Shown here one piece after another: positions 45,720 through 54,355 of a stretch of 64,000 nucleotides of DNA (positions are counted from its first letter, which is position 1; each line of letters begins with the position of its first letter). This stretch comes from Streptomyces albogriseolus (lineage in GTDB: Bacteria > Actinomycetota > Actinomycetes > Streptomycetales > Streptomycetaceae): positions 186,001 through 250,000 of the forward strand of contig BMVA01000008.1 of NCBI GenBank assembly GCA_014650475.1. Direction: 5' to 3'. The notes beneath the pieces are model-generated. The model did not search any database and was not told where the DNA came from. It was given only the letters and a program-made list of their open reading frames with translations. The position numbers and the translations under genes are program-made.

Positions 45720-45761
45720 CAGAAGCGGGCCTCAGGCGCTGCCGCCTGGGGCCCGCTTCTG
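45720..45761. terminator. Bidirectional terminator between glmS and the universal stress gene
   Basis: Perfect 12-bp outer stem (CAGAAGCGGGCC with GGCCCGCTTCTG) and a further 5-bp inner stem (CAGGC/GCCTG). Lies between the two convergent genes. Confidence 0.85.
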
Positions 45762-45771
45762 CAAGCTCACG

Positions 45772-46299
45772 TCATGGAATGACGACAACAGGCCGCTGCG
45801 CCCGCTTCGCCAACCTCCCCGCGACCGACCCGAAAAGCCGCCCCACAAGCCCGTGGGTAGAACCCACGACAATCGCATCGGCCGCGTACTCCCGCCCCAC
45901 CTCTTCGAGTTCATGACAGATGTCCCCGCCCCGCTCGACGAGGATCCACGGCACCTCGGCCAGATAGTCCGCGCAGGCCAGCTCCAGCCCCAGCACCTCC
46001 GTGCGGTGGTCCGGGACGTCGACGAAGACCGGCGGCTCGCAGCCCGCCCACACCGTGGTGGGCAGCCGGTTGGCGACATGGACGATGATCAGACCGGAAC
46101 CGAAGCGCCGCGCCATGCCGATGGCGTACGCGAGGGCCCGTTCGCTGGACGTGGACCCGTCGAAGCCGACGACCACCCCGTGCCGGAAGGCGGGGTCGCA
46201 CGCATGGCGTGATTCCTCCGCCGCCAGGGGTTCGGACGCCGTCGGATCGGCGACCGGCCGCTTGCGGTCCGCGGGTTCGAAGAATTCGTGACCGGCCAT
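45772..46299 (-). CDS. Universal stress protein (UspA family)
   Basis: 175-aa single-domain Usp with a 40-residue N-terminal extension (AGHEFFEPADRKRPVADPTA). Core: VVGFDGSTSSERALAYAIGM and the ATP-binding motif GSTHGLVGRLFGSVAGRL followed by RPVVVIP. ATP-binding Usps accumulate in dormancy, oxygen limitation or stationary phase. A perfect GGGAAG-TAT-CTTCCC dyad lies 60-74 bases upstream of the start. Confidence 0.9.
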   Translation of the reverse strand: MAGHEFFEPADRKRPVADPTASEPLAAEESRHACDPAFRHGVVVGFDGSTSSERALAYAIGMARRFGSGLIIVHVANRLPTTVWAGCEPPVFVDVPDHRTEVLGLELACADYLAEVPWILVERGGDICHELEEVGREYAADAIVVGSTHGLVGRLFGSVAGRLAKRAQRPVVVIP

Positions 46300-46618
46300 G
46301 GCTGTCTCGGGGTTGTGATCCTTTGATGGGGACGACAGTGTGCGGCGGAGCTGTGTCCGGGAAGTATCTTCCCCACCCCATACCCCCAAGGGTACGGCGG
46401 CACGCCTCCTTGGCCCAGATCCCGCGCGAACCGGGAGGCGGGTTCCCCGGAGCATGCACGAGGGTCCGCCCACGACGCAACGGTTGCTGGCCTGTACAGG
46501 CGGTTTGCGGGGTATTCGCTTGACAGCTGAACCATCCGTCTCGGGAAACCCGCACGGTGACCAACGGACGGCCCGCCCGTTGGGATGGTTGGACCGCACG
46601 CCGACAGGAAGCGCCCCG
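46300..46618. other. Intergenic region between usp and the small membrane protein gene
   Basis: 319 bases without a convincing gene. It holds a perfect dyad near the usp promoter (46359-46373) and a -35-like TTGACA (46520-46525) pointing toward the small membrane protein gene, with no clear -10. The rest shows nothing recognisable. Confidence 0.5.
46359..46373. promoter_or_regulatory. GGGAAG-TAT-CTTCCC dyad upstream of usp
   Basis: Perfect 6-bp arms with a 3-base centre. Position fits an activator or repressor of the stress protein gene; regulator unknown. Confidence 0.5.
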
Positions 46619-46930
46619 ATGCCCCGCCCCGCCCACGCCCCCGGCCGGCCCCCGGAGGACGACCTCCTCCGCTGGGCCGCGTTCGCCTGCCTGCCGGCCG
46701 CCGCGGCCCTGCTGTGGCGCGGCGCGCCGTTCCTCACGGCGGCCGGCGTGGTGTGCGGTCTGGCGGCCGTCACCGCCGCCTCCCGCCTGCTGATCCGCCG
46801 CTCCCGGCGTCTCGGCTCCCCCGCCCGCTCCCCGCGCCTCGGCGCCCACCCCCACGCCCGGCGTGTCGGCGCCCCTCCCCACGCGCGGGCGCACGCCCCG
46901 CGGAACGCCGGACAGACACCGGCCGGTTGA
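46619..46930 (+). CDS. Small putative membrane protein
   Basis: 103 aa with two hydrophobic segments (LLRWAAFACLPAAAALLW and PFLTAAGVVCGLAAVTAASR) followed by a strongly basic, His/Arg/Pro-rich tail of about 45 residues. ATG 46619 follows AGGAAG. Codon bias at third positions supports coding, but there is no recognised family and the tail is low complexity, so this gene is less certain than its neighbours. Confidence 0.45.
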   Translation: MPRPAHAPGRPPEDDLLRWAAFACLPAAAALLWRGAPFLTAAGVVCGLAAVTAASRLLIRRSRRLGSPARSPRLGAHPHARRVGAPPHARAHAPRNAGQTPAG

Positions 46931-47308
46931 CCGGTTTCCGCGCCCCCGCTCGTCTCTTTTCAGCCAACTTCCGGTTCTGGCGCACCCCGTGCCGCAAGCA
47001 CCCCCCAACCCTCGTTCCACCTGCACGGAAAGCACCTCGCGGGCCCCGCGCACCCTACGTGCTTTGGCCACCGCGACGAGGCGCACTTCCCTGCACGGCG
47101 CGCGAGTGCAACGCTTCGTGATCGAATGCTTCACGCCAAGTTGCCAAGTCGACAATGCACCGAGTGCCGAACTGGCCACCGGTGCGCGACGGGACACAGT
47201 AGATTCGATCTTGACTGTCTTACGGCGGGGGACTCGTGCAGGACCGAGGGGAAACGTGCAGGAGCGACACAACCGAGGAGCCGCGACCACCGAGGGGGGC
47301 TTAGCAGG
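46931..47308 (+). promoter_or_regulatory. Long adpA upstream region
   Basis: 378 bases without a gene, visibly more AT-rich than its surroundings, as expected for the extended adpA promoter and leader in Streptomyces. It contains a near-match to the AdpA-binding consensus (47129-47138) and TTGACT at 47211, but I cannot fix a -10 or start site. Confidence 0.6.
47129..47138 (-). promoter_or_regulatory. Near-consensus AdpA site (TGGCGTGAAG)
   Basis: Matches TGGCSNGWWY at nine of ten positions on the minus strand, 170 bases before the adpA start. AdpA represses its own promoter in S. griseus, so this fits autoregulation. Confidence 0.45.
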
Positions 47309-48541
47309 ATGAGCCACGACTCCACTGCCGCGCCGGAAAACGCGGCCCGGAAACTCTCCGGGCGCCGCCGCAAGGAGATCGTCGCGGTGCTGCTGTTCAG
47401 CGGCGGCCCCATCTTCGAGAGTTCCATACCGCTGTCGGTGTTCGGGGTTGACCGCCAGGACGCCGGCGTGCCGCGCTACCGCCTGCTGGTGTGCGGCGGC
47501 GAAGAGGGCCCGCTGCGGACCACAGGGGGCCTGGAACTCACCGCGCCACACGGCCTGGAGGCGATATCCCGGGCGGGCACCGTCGTGGTGCCGGCCTGGC
47601 GATCGATCACCTCCCCGCCACCGGAGGAGGCCCTGGACGCGCTGCGCCGGGCCCACGAGGAGGGCGCCCGCATCGTCGGGCTGTGCACCGGCGCCTTCGT
47701 CCTCGCGGCGGCGGGCCTGCTGGACGGCCGTCCCGCGACCACCCACTGGATGTACGCGCCGACGCTGGCCAAGCGCTATCCGTCGGTGCACGTCGATCCA
47801 CGCGAGCTGTTCGTGGACGACGGCGACGTGCTGACGTCCGCGGGCACCGCGGCCGGCATCGACCTGTGTCTGCACATCGTGCGGACGGACCACGGCAACG
47901 AGGCGGCCGGCGCGCTCGCCCGCCGCCTGGTGGTCCCGCCGCGCCGCAGCGGCGGCCAGGAGCGCTATCTTGACCGGTCTTTACCGGAGGAGATCGGCGC
48001 CGACCCGCTCGCCGAGGTCGTCGCCTGGGCGCTGGAGCACCTCCACGAGCAGTTCGACGTGGAGACGCTCGCCGCCCGTGCGTACATGAGCCGCCGCACC
48101 TTCGACCGCCGGTTCCGCTCGCTGACTGGCAGCGCGCCGCTGCAGTGGCTGATCACACAGCGGGTGCTCCAGGCGCAGCGCCTGCTGGAGACGTCGGACT
48201 ACTCGGTGGACGAGGTGGCGGGACGCTGCGGCTTCCGCTCGCCGGTCGCGCTGCGCGGCCACTTCCGGCGCCAGCTCGGCTCGTCCCCGGCCGCCTACCG
48301 GGCCGCGTACCGGGCACGGCGTCCGCAGGCCGAGCGCGGCCAGGACGCCGGGACCGCGCAGGGCGCCCCGGGCGGGGGCATGCCGTCCGGGCGGCCGGAG
48401 CCCACGGGGCACTCGATGCCGCAGCAGCTGCAGACGGACGGGGTCCCGCACCAGTCGCGCCGTACGGCGGCGGCCGGCACGCTGGGGTCGTCCCTGACCG
48501 CGTCGGCGCCGGGCGTCCCGGGGCAGCGCGGCGCGCCCTGA
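47309..48541 (+). CDS. adpA: AraC/XylS-family master developmental regulator AdpA
   Basis: 410-aa central regulator of aerial growth and secondary metabolism. An N-terminal DJ-1/GATase1-like dimerisation domain (VAVLLFSGGPIFESSIPLSV, GLCTGAFVLAAAGLLDGRPA) is followed by an AraC-type double helix-turn-helix (DVETLAARAYMSRRTFDRRF, DEVAGRCGFRSPVALRGHFR). An in-frame TTA (47981-47983) sits in the linker between the domains, making translation dependent on the bldA tRNA, as in other Streptomyces adpA genes. The C-terminal 100 residues are low-complexity and variable in the family. Followed by orn, as in known adpA loci. Confidence 0.95.
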   Translation: MSHDSTAAPENAARKLSGRRRKEIVAVLLFSGGPIFESSIPLSVFGVDRQDAGVPRYRLLVCGGEEGPLRTTGGLELTAPHGLEAISRAGTVVVPAWRSITSPPPEEALDALRRAHEEGARIVGLCTGAFVLAAAGLLDGRPATTHWMYAPTLAKRYPSVHVDPRELFVDDGDVLTSAGTAAGIDLCLHIVRTDHGNEAAGALARRLVVPPRRSGGQERYLDRSLPEEIGADPLAEVVAWALEHLHEQFDVETLAARAYMSRRTFDRRFRSLTGSAPLQWLITQRVLQAQRLLETSDYSVDEVAGRCGFRSPVALRGHFRRQLGSSPAAYRAAYRARRPQAERGQDAGTAQGAPGGGMPSGRPEPTGHSMPQQLQTDGVPHQSRRTAAAGTLGSSLTASAPGVPGQRGAP

Positions 48542-48553
48542 GGTGACCGCCGG

Positions 48554-48584
48554 GAGGGCCGGAGGCCGTGTGCCTCCGGCCCTC
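48554..48584 (+). terminator. Hairpin between adpA and orn
   Basis: Perfect 13-bp stem (GAGGGCCGGAGGC with GCCTCCGGCCCTC) and a 5-nt loop, 12 bases after the adpA stop. Terminates adpA mRNA or attenuates readthrough into orn. Confidence 0.85.
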
Positions 48585-48664
48585 ACCGCTGTGCGGGCAG
48601 ATCCGGGGAATCCCCGCTTCACCACCCGGCAACGCCCGGCGTCACGCACCGTAGGGTGAGACAC

Positions 48665-49267
48665 ATGAACGATCGCATGGTGTGGATCGACTGCGAGATG
48701 ACCGGCCTCTCGCTGTCGGACGACGCGCTCATCGAGGTGGCCGCCCTCGTCACCGACTCCGAGCTGAACGTGCTCGGCGAGGGCGTCGACATCGTCATCC
48801 GCCCGCCGGACCGGGCCCTGGAGACGATGCCGGAGGTGGTGCGCGCGATGCACACCGCGTCGGGGCTGCTCGACGAGCTGCCGAACGGCACGACGCTCGA
48901 GGACGCCGAGCAGCGGGTCCTCGCGTACGTCAGGGAGCACGTCAAGGAGCCCGGCAAGGCGCCCCTGTGCGGGAACTCCGTCGGCACCGACCGCGGCTTC
49001 CTGCTGCGCGACATGCCGGCCCTGGAGAACTACCTGCACTACCGGATCGTCGACGTGTCCAGCATCAAGGAGCTGGCCCGCCGCTGGTACCCGCGGGCGT
49101 ACTTCAACAGTCCCGAGAAGAACGGCAACCACCGGGCGCTCGCCGACATCCGCGAGTCCATCGCGGAGCTGCGCTACTACCGCGAGGCCGTCTTCGTGCC
49201 GCAGCCGGGACCCGACTCCGACACCGCGAAGAAGATCGCGGCGAAGTACGTCCTGCCTGCTCAGTAG
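48665..49267 (+). CDS. orn: Oligoribonuclease
   Basis: 200-aa 3'-5' exoribonuclease of the DEDDh class that degrades 2-5 nt RNAs including pGpG from c-di-GMP. Exonuclease motifs: WIDCEMTGL (ExoI), GNSVGTDRGFLLRDMP (ExoII) and NHRALADIRESI (ExoIII). ATG 48665 follows GGGTGAG. It is next to adpA, and orn mutants of Streptomyces have developmental defects, so the pairing is probably meaningful. Confidence 0.94.
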   Translation: MNDRMVWIDCEMTGLSLSDDALIEVAALVTDSELNVLGEGVDIVIRPPDRALETMPEVVRAMHTASGLLDELPNGTTLEDAEQRVLAYVREHVKEPGKAPLCGNSVGTDRGFLLRDMPALENYLHYRIVDVSSIKELARRWYPRAYFNSPEKNGNHRALADIRESIAELRYYREAVFVPQPGPDSDTAKKIAAKYVLPAQ

Positions 49268-49385
49268 GGGTGCCGAGGGGGCTCAGGGGGGCCGCGCGGA
49301 AAGGCGTGCGCGAGCACCCCTTCGGACCCTGTACACTTTTTCTCGGCCGGTCGGGGAAGTCACTGATCTCCCGGAAACAGGCCGT

Positions 49386-49459
49386 GGTGGGTGTAGCTCA
49401 GCTGGTAGAGCACCTGGTTGTGGTCCAGGATGTCGCGGGTTCAAGTCCCGTCACTCACC
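49386..49459 (+). tRNA. tRNA-His (anticodon GTG)
   Basis: Complete cloverleaf: acceptor GTGGGTG/CACTCAC (one G-U), D arm GCTC-GAGC, anticodon stem CCTGG/CCAGG with loop TTGTGGT (anticodon GTG), T arm GCGGG-TTCAAGT-CCCGT. A genomic G at -1 (49386) faces C73, the identity pair of histidine tRNA. No CCA is encoded. No integrase or att-like duplication is seen next to it. Confidence 0.96.
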
Positions 49460-49468
49460 CTCACCGCA

Positions 49469-49501
49469 GAAGCCGGTGACCTCCTCGAGGTCACCGGCTT
49501 C
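49469..49501 (+). terminator. Terminator after tRNA-His
   Basis: Perfect 15-bp stem (GAAGCCGGTGACCTC with GAGGTCACCGGCTTC) closed by a 3-nt loop, 9 bases downstream of the tRNA. Confidence 0.85.
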
Positions 49502-49563
49502 CGGCATTGCGGGCCCCGGCCGGACGCGGACGCCGCCGCCCGCGTCCCCCGGCCCGCGCGCGC

Positions 49564-50619
49564 TCAGGACGACGCGCGCTCCACCAGTTCCGTGGCCAGC
49601 ACCATCTGACGCCGCTCCAGCTCCCGCGTCGCGGACGGGCGGCGGTCGGCGACCTCGGCGAGCAGCAGGTTGGTCATGGCCCGGCCCATCTCCTCGATCG
49701 GCTGGCGCACGCTGGTCAGCGGCGGGTCCATGTGGCGGGCGATCGCGGAGTCGTCGTACCCGACCAGCGCCACGTCGTCCGGGATGCGGCGGCCCGCCTC
49801 GCGCAGCGCCTGGCGGGCGCCGGCCGCCGTGACGTCGGAGGCGGCGAAGACCGCGTCCAGGTCGGGGCGGCGCTCCAGCAGGGCCTCCATCGCCCGGCGG
49901 CCGCCTTCCTCGGAGAAGTCGCCGCGCTCGATCAGCAGCTCGTCCGCCTCGTGGCCCGCGTCGCGCAGCGCGTCCCGGTAGCCGTCCACGCGGCGCTGGG
50001 CGCCGTAGACGTCCAGCCGGCCGGTGATGTGCGCGACGGTGCGCCGGCCCCGGCCGATGAGGTGCTCGACGGCCTGCCGGGCGCCGCCGTAGTTGTCGGA
50101 GTCCACCGAGGTGAGCGTCTCGTCCGCGGAGCGGGGGCCGCTGATCACGGCGGGGATCTCCAGCTGGGACAGCATGTCCGGCAGCGGATCGTCGGCGTGC
50201 ACCGAGACCAGCAGCACGCCGTCCACCCGGTGCGCGGCCAGGTACTCGGCGAGCCGCTGCCGCTCCCGGTCGCTGCCCGCGAAGATCAGCAGGAGCTGCA
50301 TCTCGGTGTCGGACAGCGCGGCGCCGACGCCGCGGAGCATGTCGGAGAAGTAGGGCTCGGTGAAGAACCGGGTCTCCGGCTCGGGCACCACGAGCGCGAT
50401 CGCGTCGGTGCGGTTGGCCGCGAGGGCGCGGGCCGCGGTGTTGGGGACGTAGCCCAGCTCGGCGACGGCCGCCTCGACGGCGGCGCGTGTGGCCTCGCTC
50501 ACCCGCGGGGAGCCGTTGATCACGCGCGACACGGTGCCGCGGCCCACTCCGGCGCGCGCTGCCACCTCTTCGAGGGTGGGGCGGCCACCGCTCCGGCCCC
50601 GCACTCCGTGGCTTGCCAT
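49564..50619 (-). CDS. cebR: LacI-family repressor CebR
   Basis: 351-aa LacI-type repressor of cellulose/cello-oligosaccharide utilisation. N-terminal HTH (RPTLEEVAARAGVGRGTVSR, VINGSPRVSEATRAAV) and a sugar-binding domain with DNYGGARQAVEHLIGRGRRT and FAASDVTAAGARQALREAG. ATG 50619 chosen for the upstream GGAAGG and because the HTH then begins near residue 13. Divergent from cebEFG-bglC; a perfect CebR box lies in the gap. In S. coelicolor/S. scabies, cellobiose or cellotriose releases this repressor. Confidence 0.92.
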   Translation of the reverse strand: MASHGVRGRSGGRPTLEEVAARAGVGRGTVSRVINGSPRVSEATRAAVEAAVAELGYVPNTAARALAANRTDAIALVVPEPETRFFTEPYFSDMLRGVGAALSDTEMQLLLIFAGSDRERQRLAEYLAAHRVDGVLLVSVHADDPLPDMLSQLEIPAVISGPRSADETLTSVDSDNYGGARQAVEHLIGRGRRTVAHITGRLDVYGAQRRVDGYRDALRDAGHEADELLIERGDFSEEGGRRAMEALLERRPDLDAVFAASDVTAAGARQALREAGRRIPDDVALVGYDDSAIARHMDPPLTSVRQPIEEMGRAMTNLLLAEVADRRPSATRELERRQMVLATELVERASS

Positions 50620-50962
50620 CCGCCCCCGCCTTCCTTTGTGTGTCACCCTGGCCTGGAATGTAACAGCCCCGGCAGCGACGGTGACCACCCGCGAGGGCGT
50701 CCGTGCGGACCCCGGCCTTCCGAAGGGGCGGCACCCCGGGTCAAGTTAACGGGCAGATAACTGAACGCACTTTGCCGCGTCTGTTCCCTTGACACCCCCG
50801 CCCGGACCCGCGACTCTTCAACACATCACTTGTGGGAGCGCTCCCACGGTACCTGACACATACACAACCCGCACGTTCCCCGCCCGAGCCGCAACGCGCA
50901 GAATACGGGTCAACAACGCCGTTGGCCGGGGGGTCGGCACGTCAGGGCAACAGGAGGACGCA
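50620..50962. promoter_or_regulatory. cebR/cebE divergent promoter region
   Basis: 343 bases. A -35-like TTGACA (50789-50794) with a weak -10 (GACTCT, 50812-50817, 17-base spacer) points toward cebE, and the CebR box begins just downstream, consistent with a repressor blocking the start site. The cebE leader has a good ribosome site (AGGAGG). Confidence 0.6.
50833..50846. promoter_or_regulatory. Perfect CebR box upstream of cebE
   Basis: TGGGAGCGCTCCCA, exactly the published CebR palindrome, extended by one pair on each side (16-bp palindrome). It lies 117 bases before the cebE start. Confidence 0.92.
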
Positions 50963-52321
50963 ATGCGAGCACGTACCCTGCCCCTCACCAGGCAGCGTTC
51001 GGGCGGGGGGAAGCCCTTCACCCGCAAGGCGCTTGCCGTCGCGGCCGTCGTGTCGCTGGGCACCGGGCTGCTGGCCGGCTGCGCCGACGACGGCGGAGAC
51101 GACAGCTCCGGTGGTTCTTCGTCCGGCGAGGGCAAGACCACGATCACCATGGGTCTGTTCGGCACCATGGGCTTCAAGGAGGCCGGCCTCTACGCCGAGT
51201 ACGAGAAGCTCAACCCGGACATCAAGATCGAAGAGAACGTGGTCGAGCGGAACGAGAACTACTACCCCGCTCTCGTCAACCACCTGACCACCAACAGCGG
51301 GCTGATGGACGTCCAGGCCATCGAGGTCGCCAACATCGCCGAGGTCGTGGGCACCCAGGCGGACAAGTTCACGGACATGTCCAAGGTCGAGGGTGTGAAG
51401 AAGGACGGCTGGCTGCCCTGGAAGTGGGAGCAGGCCACCGCCAAGGGCGGCGAGACCATCGCGCTCGGCACGGACGTCGGCCCGATGGCCATCTGCTACC
51501 GCAAGGACCTCTTCGAGAAGGCCGGTCTGCCCAGCGACCGCGAGCAGGTCGGCAAGCTGTGGGCCGGCGACTGGAACAAGTTCATCGCGACCGGTGAGAA
51601 GTACAAGAAGAAGGCCGGCGAGGACACCTTCTTCATGGACTCCCCCGGCGGCCTGCTGAACGCCGTGCTCAGCAGCGAGAAGGAGAAGTTCTACGACGCC
51701 TCCGGCAAGGTCATCTACAAGACCAACCCCGCCGTGAAGGCCGCCTTCGACCTGACCGCCGACGCGGCCGAGAAGGGCCTGGTCCAGTCGCAGACGCAGT
51801 TCCAGCCGGCCTGGGACACCACCATCGCCAACAGCAAGTTCGCCACCGTCGCCTGCCCGCCGTGGATGCTCGGCTACATCAAGGGCAAGTCGAAGCCGGA
51901 GGCGGCCGGCAAGTGGGACGTCGCCGTGGCCCCGAAGTCCGGCAACTGGGGCGGCTCCTTCCTGGGCGTGCCGAAGAGCGGCAAGAACGTCGAGGAGGCG
52001 CAGAAGCTGGTCGCCTGGCTGACCGCGCCCGAGCAGCAGGCCAAGCTGTTCAAGGTCCAGGGCTCCTTCCCGAGCGCCCCGGCCGCGTACACCAGCCCGG
52101 AGGTGACCGGCGCCACCAACGAGATGACCGGTGACGCGCCGATCGGTGAGATCTTCTCCGAGGCCGCCAAGCAGATCCCGGTCCAGGTGATCGGCCCGAA
52201 GGACCAGATCATCCAGCAGGGTCTGACCGACAACGGCGTCATCCTCGTCACCAAGGGCAAGTCGGCCGCGGAAGCGTGGGAGACGGCCACCAAGACCATC
52301 GACAACAACCTGGACCAGTGA
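50963..52321 (+). CDS. cebE: Cellobiose/cellotriose-binding lipoprotein
   Basis: 452-aa extracellular solute-binding lipoprotein, family 1. The signal peptide carries the lipobox LLAGC (Cys40) and is followed by a Gly/Ser spacer. Binding-protein core: TTITMGLFGTMGFKEAGLYA and LPWKWEQATAKGGETIALGT. First gene of cebEFG, downstream of the CebR box. No ATPase gene lies in the locus; MsiK encoded elsewhere normally powers this importer. Confidence 0.93.
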   Translation: MRARTLPLTRQRSGGGKPFTRKALAVAAVVSLGTGLLAGCADDGGDDSSGGSSSGEGKTTITMGLFGTMGFKEAGLYAEYEKLNPDIKIEENVVERNENYYPALVNHLTTNSGLMDVQAIEVANIAEVVGTQADKFTDMSKVEGVKKDGWLPWKWEQATAKGGETIALGTDVGPMAICYRKDLFEKAGLPSDREQVGKLWAGDWNKFIATGEKYKKKAGEDTFFMDSPGGLLNAVLSSEKEKFYDASGKVIYKTNPAVKAAFDLTADAAEKGLVQSQTQFQPAWDTTIANSKFATVACPPWMLGYIKGKSKPEAAGKWDVAVAPKSGNWGGSFLGVPKSGKNVEEAQKLVAWLTAPEQQAKLFKVQGSFPSAPAAYTSPEVTGATNEMTGDAPIGEIFSEAAKQIPVQVIGPKDQIIQQGLTDNGVILVTKGKSAAEAWETATKTIDNNLDQ

Positions 52322-52326
52322 CCCGC

Positions 52327-53337
52327 ATGGCCACCCGCTCCGACATCGCCGCGTCCCCCGTCAAGGGGGGCGCGGCCCCGGGCCGTACGCCCGGCAGCCG
52401 CTCCGCGGACAAGGACGACCGGCGCCGGTCCAAGCTGTCGCGCCGCTGGCAGCGCGACGCCCGCTGGAGCCCGTACGCGTTCGTCTCGCCGTTCTTCCTG
52501 CTGTTCGCGGCCTTCGGGCTGTTCCCGCTGATCTACACCGGCTGGGCCTCGCTGCACCAGGTCGAGCTGACCGCGCCGACCGACATGAACTGGGTCGGAC
52601 TGAAGAACTACACCCGGATCTTCGACGACGACTTCTTCTGGAACGCGGCGCAGAACACCCTGACCATCGGCATCATCTCCACCGTTCCGCAGCTGATGAT
52701 CGCCATGGGCATCGCCCACATCCTCAACTACAAGCTGAGGGCGTCCACGTTCTGGCGGGTCGCGATGCTCGCCCCGTACGCCACCTCGATCGCCGCCGCG
52801 ACCCTGGTCTTCGTGCTGCTCTTCGGCCGTGACTACGGCATGATCAACTGGGCGCTCGGCGCGGTGGGGATCGACCCGGTCGGCTGGCAGGACGACAAGT
52901 GGCCCGGCCAGATCGCCGTCTCGACGATCATCATCTGGCGCTGGACCGGCTACAACGCGCTGATCTACCTGGCCGCGATGCAGGCGATCCCGCAGGACCT
53001 GTACGAGTCGGCGGCGCTGGACGGCGCCAGCCGCTGGCGGCAGTTCCTGCACGTGACGCTGCCCTCGCTGCGTCCGACGATCCTGTTCACCGTGGTCGTC
53101 TCGACGATCGGCGCCAGCCAGGTCTTCGGCGAGCCGCTGCTGTTCGACCCCAACAAGGGCGCGTCGGGCGGCGCGGAGCACCAGTTCCAGACGCTCGGCC
53201 TGTACCTGTACGAACAGGGCTGGGTCAACCAGCACCTGGGCCGTGCCTCGGCGATCGCCTGGACCATGTTCGCGATCCTGATCGTCATCGGCCTCATCAA
53301 CCAGCTCATCTCGCGCCGGCTGCGCGCCAGCAGTTAA
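52327..53337 (+). CDS. cebF: Sugar ABC transporter permease
   Basis: 336-aa MalF-type permease with six predicted helices after a 50-residue charged N-terminus. EAA loop YESAALDGASRWRQFLHVTL in the second half. Starts 5 bases after cebE with no clear ribosome site, so translation probably depends on cebE. Confidence 0.92.
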   Translation: MATRSDIAASPVKGGAAPGRTPGSRSADKDDRRRSKLSRRWQRDARWSPYAFVSPFFLLFAAFGLFPLIYTGWASLHQVELTAPTDMNWVGLKNYTRIFDDDFFWNAAQNTLTIGIISTVPQLMIAMGIAHILNYKLRASTFWRVAMLAPYATSIAAATLVFVLLFGRDYGMINWALGAVGIDPVGWQDDKWPGQIAVSTIIIWRWTGYNALIYLAAMQAIPQDLYESAALDGASRWRQFLHVTLPSLRPTILFTVVVSTIGASQVFGEPLLFDPNKGASGGAEHQFQTLGLYLYEQGWVNQHLGRASAIAWTMFAILIVIGLINQLISRRLRASS

Positions 53338-53348
53338 GGAGTGTGGCC

Positions 53349-54254
53349 GTGACGACGACTGCGACGCCCCCCGAGACACCGATCGTCAAGGACCAGAAGC
53401 GCTCGCGCCTGCCGAAGTCGGCGCGGGCGGGCGGCACCCTGCACGGCGGACCGCTCGCGTACGTGATCCTCACCGTGTTCACGCTCGTGTCGCTGTTCCC
53501 GCTGGTGTGGACCGCGATCGCCGCGTCCCGTGACAACCAGCGCCTGGCGGAGAACCCCCCGCCGCTCTGGTTCGGCTCGAACCTGTTCAAGAACCTGGAG
53601 ATCGCCTGGAAGGACGCCAACCTCGGCGAGGCCTTCCTCAACACCACCATCGTGGCGGGCATCTCCGCGGTGACCATCGTGGTGCTGTCGACGATCGCCG
53701 GGTTCGCCTTCGCCAAGCTGCGGTTCAAGGGCCGTAACGCCCTGATGCTGCTGGTGATCGGCACGATGATGGTCCCGCCGCAGCTCAGCATCATCCCGCT
53801 GTACATGATGGTCGCCAAGCTCGACTGGACCGACCAGCTCCAGGCGGTCATCTTCCCGTCGCTGGTGAGCGCGTTCGGCGTGTTCTTCATGCGGCAGTAC
53901 CTGCTCCAGGCGCTGCCCGACGAGGTCATCGAGGCCGCGCGGGTGGACGGCGCGAGCAGCTGGCGCGTGGTGTGGCACGTGGTGTTCCCGGCCGCGCGGC
54001 CGGCCATGGCCGTGCTCGGCATGCTGATGTTCGTGCAGGCGTGGAACGACTTCCTGTGGCCGTTCCTGGTGCTGACGCAGACCGGCAACCCGACCGTGCA
54101 GGTCGCGGTCGCGGGTCTCGGCCGCGGGTACACCCCCGACCAGTCCCTGATCATGGCGGGTGCGCTGCTCGGCACGCTGCCCCTGCTGCTGGTCTTCGCG
54201 ATCTTCGGCAAGCAGATCGTGGGCGGCATCATGCAGGGCGCGGTCAAGGGCTGA
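53349..54254 (+). CDS. cebG: Sugar ABC transporter permease
   Basis: 301-aa MalG-type permease with six helices and the EAA loop EVIEAARVDGASSWRVVWHV. The GTG at 53349 is chosen because AAGGAG lies seven bases upstream; an in-frame GTG at 53343 is too close to it. With CebF it forms the membrane channel of the importer. Confidence 0.92.
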   Translation: MTTTATPPETPIVKDQKRSRLPKSARAGGTLHGGPLAYVILTVFTLVSLFPLVWTAIAASRDNQRLAENPPPLWFGSNLFKNLEIAWKDANLGEAFLNTTIVAGISAVTIVVLSTIAGFAFAKLRFKGRNALMLLVIGTMMVPPQLSIIPLYMMVAKLDWTDQLQAVIFPSLVSAFGVFFMRQYLLQALPDEVIEAARVDGASSWRVVWHVVFPAARPAMAVLGMLMFVQAWNDFLWPFLVLTQTGNPTVQVAVAGLGRGYTPDQSLIMAGALLGTLPLLLVFAIFGKQIVGGIMQGAVKG

Positions 54255-54355
54255 CGCCCGCACCCGATTCCGGTGGGGCCGGGTCGCCGCCGCCTCGGCC
54301 CCCTTCCTTCCTCTCACGTATCCGTCGGTCTTCCACGACCCCTATGCGACCTCTA

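Noticed and set aside
49386..49459. tRNA-His as an integration site of a mobile element
   Set aside because: No integrase, no second copy of the tRNA 3' end and no foreign-looking island next to it.
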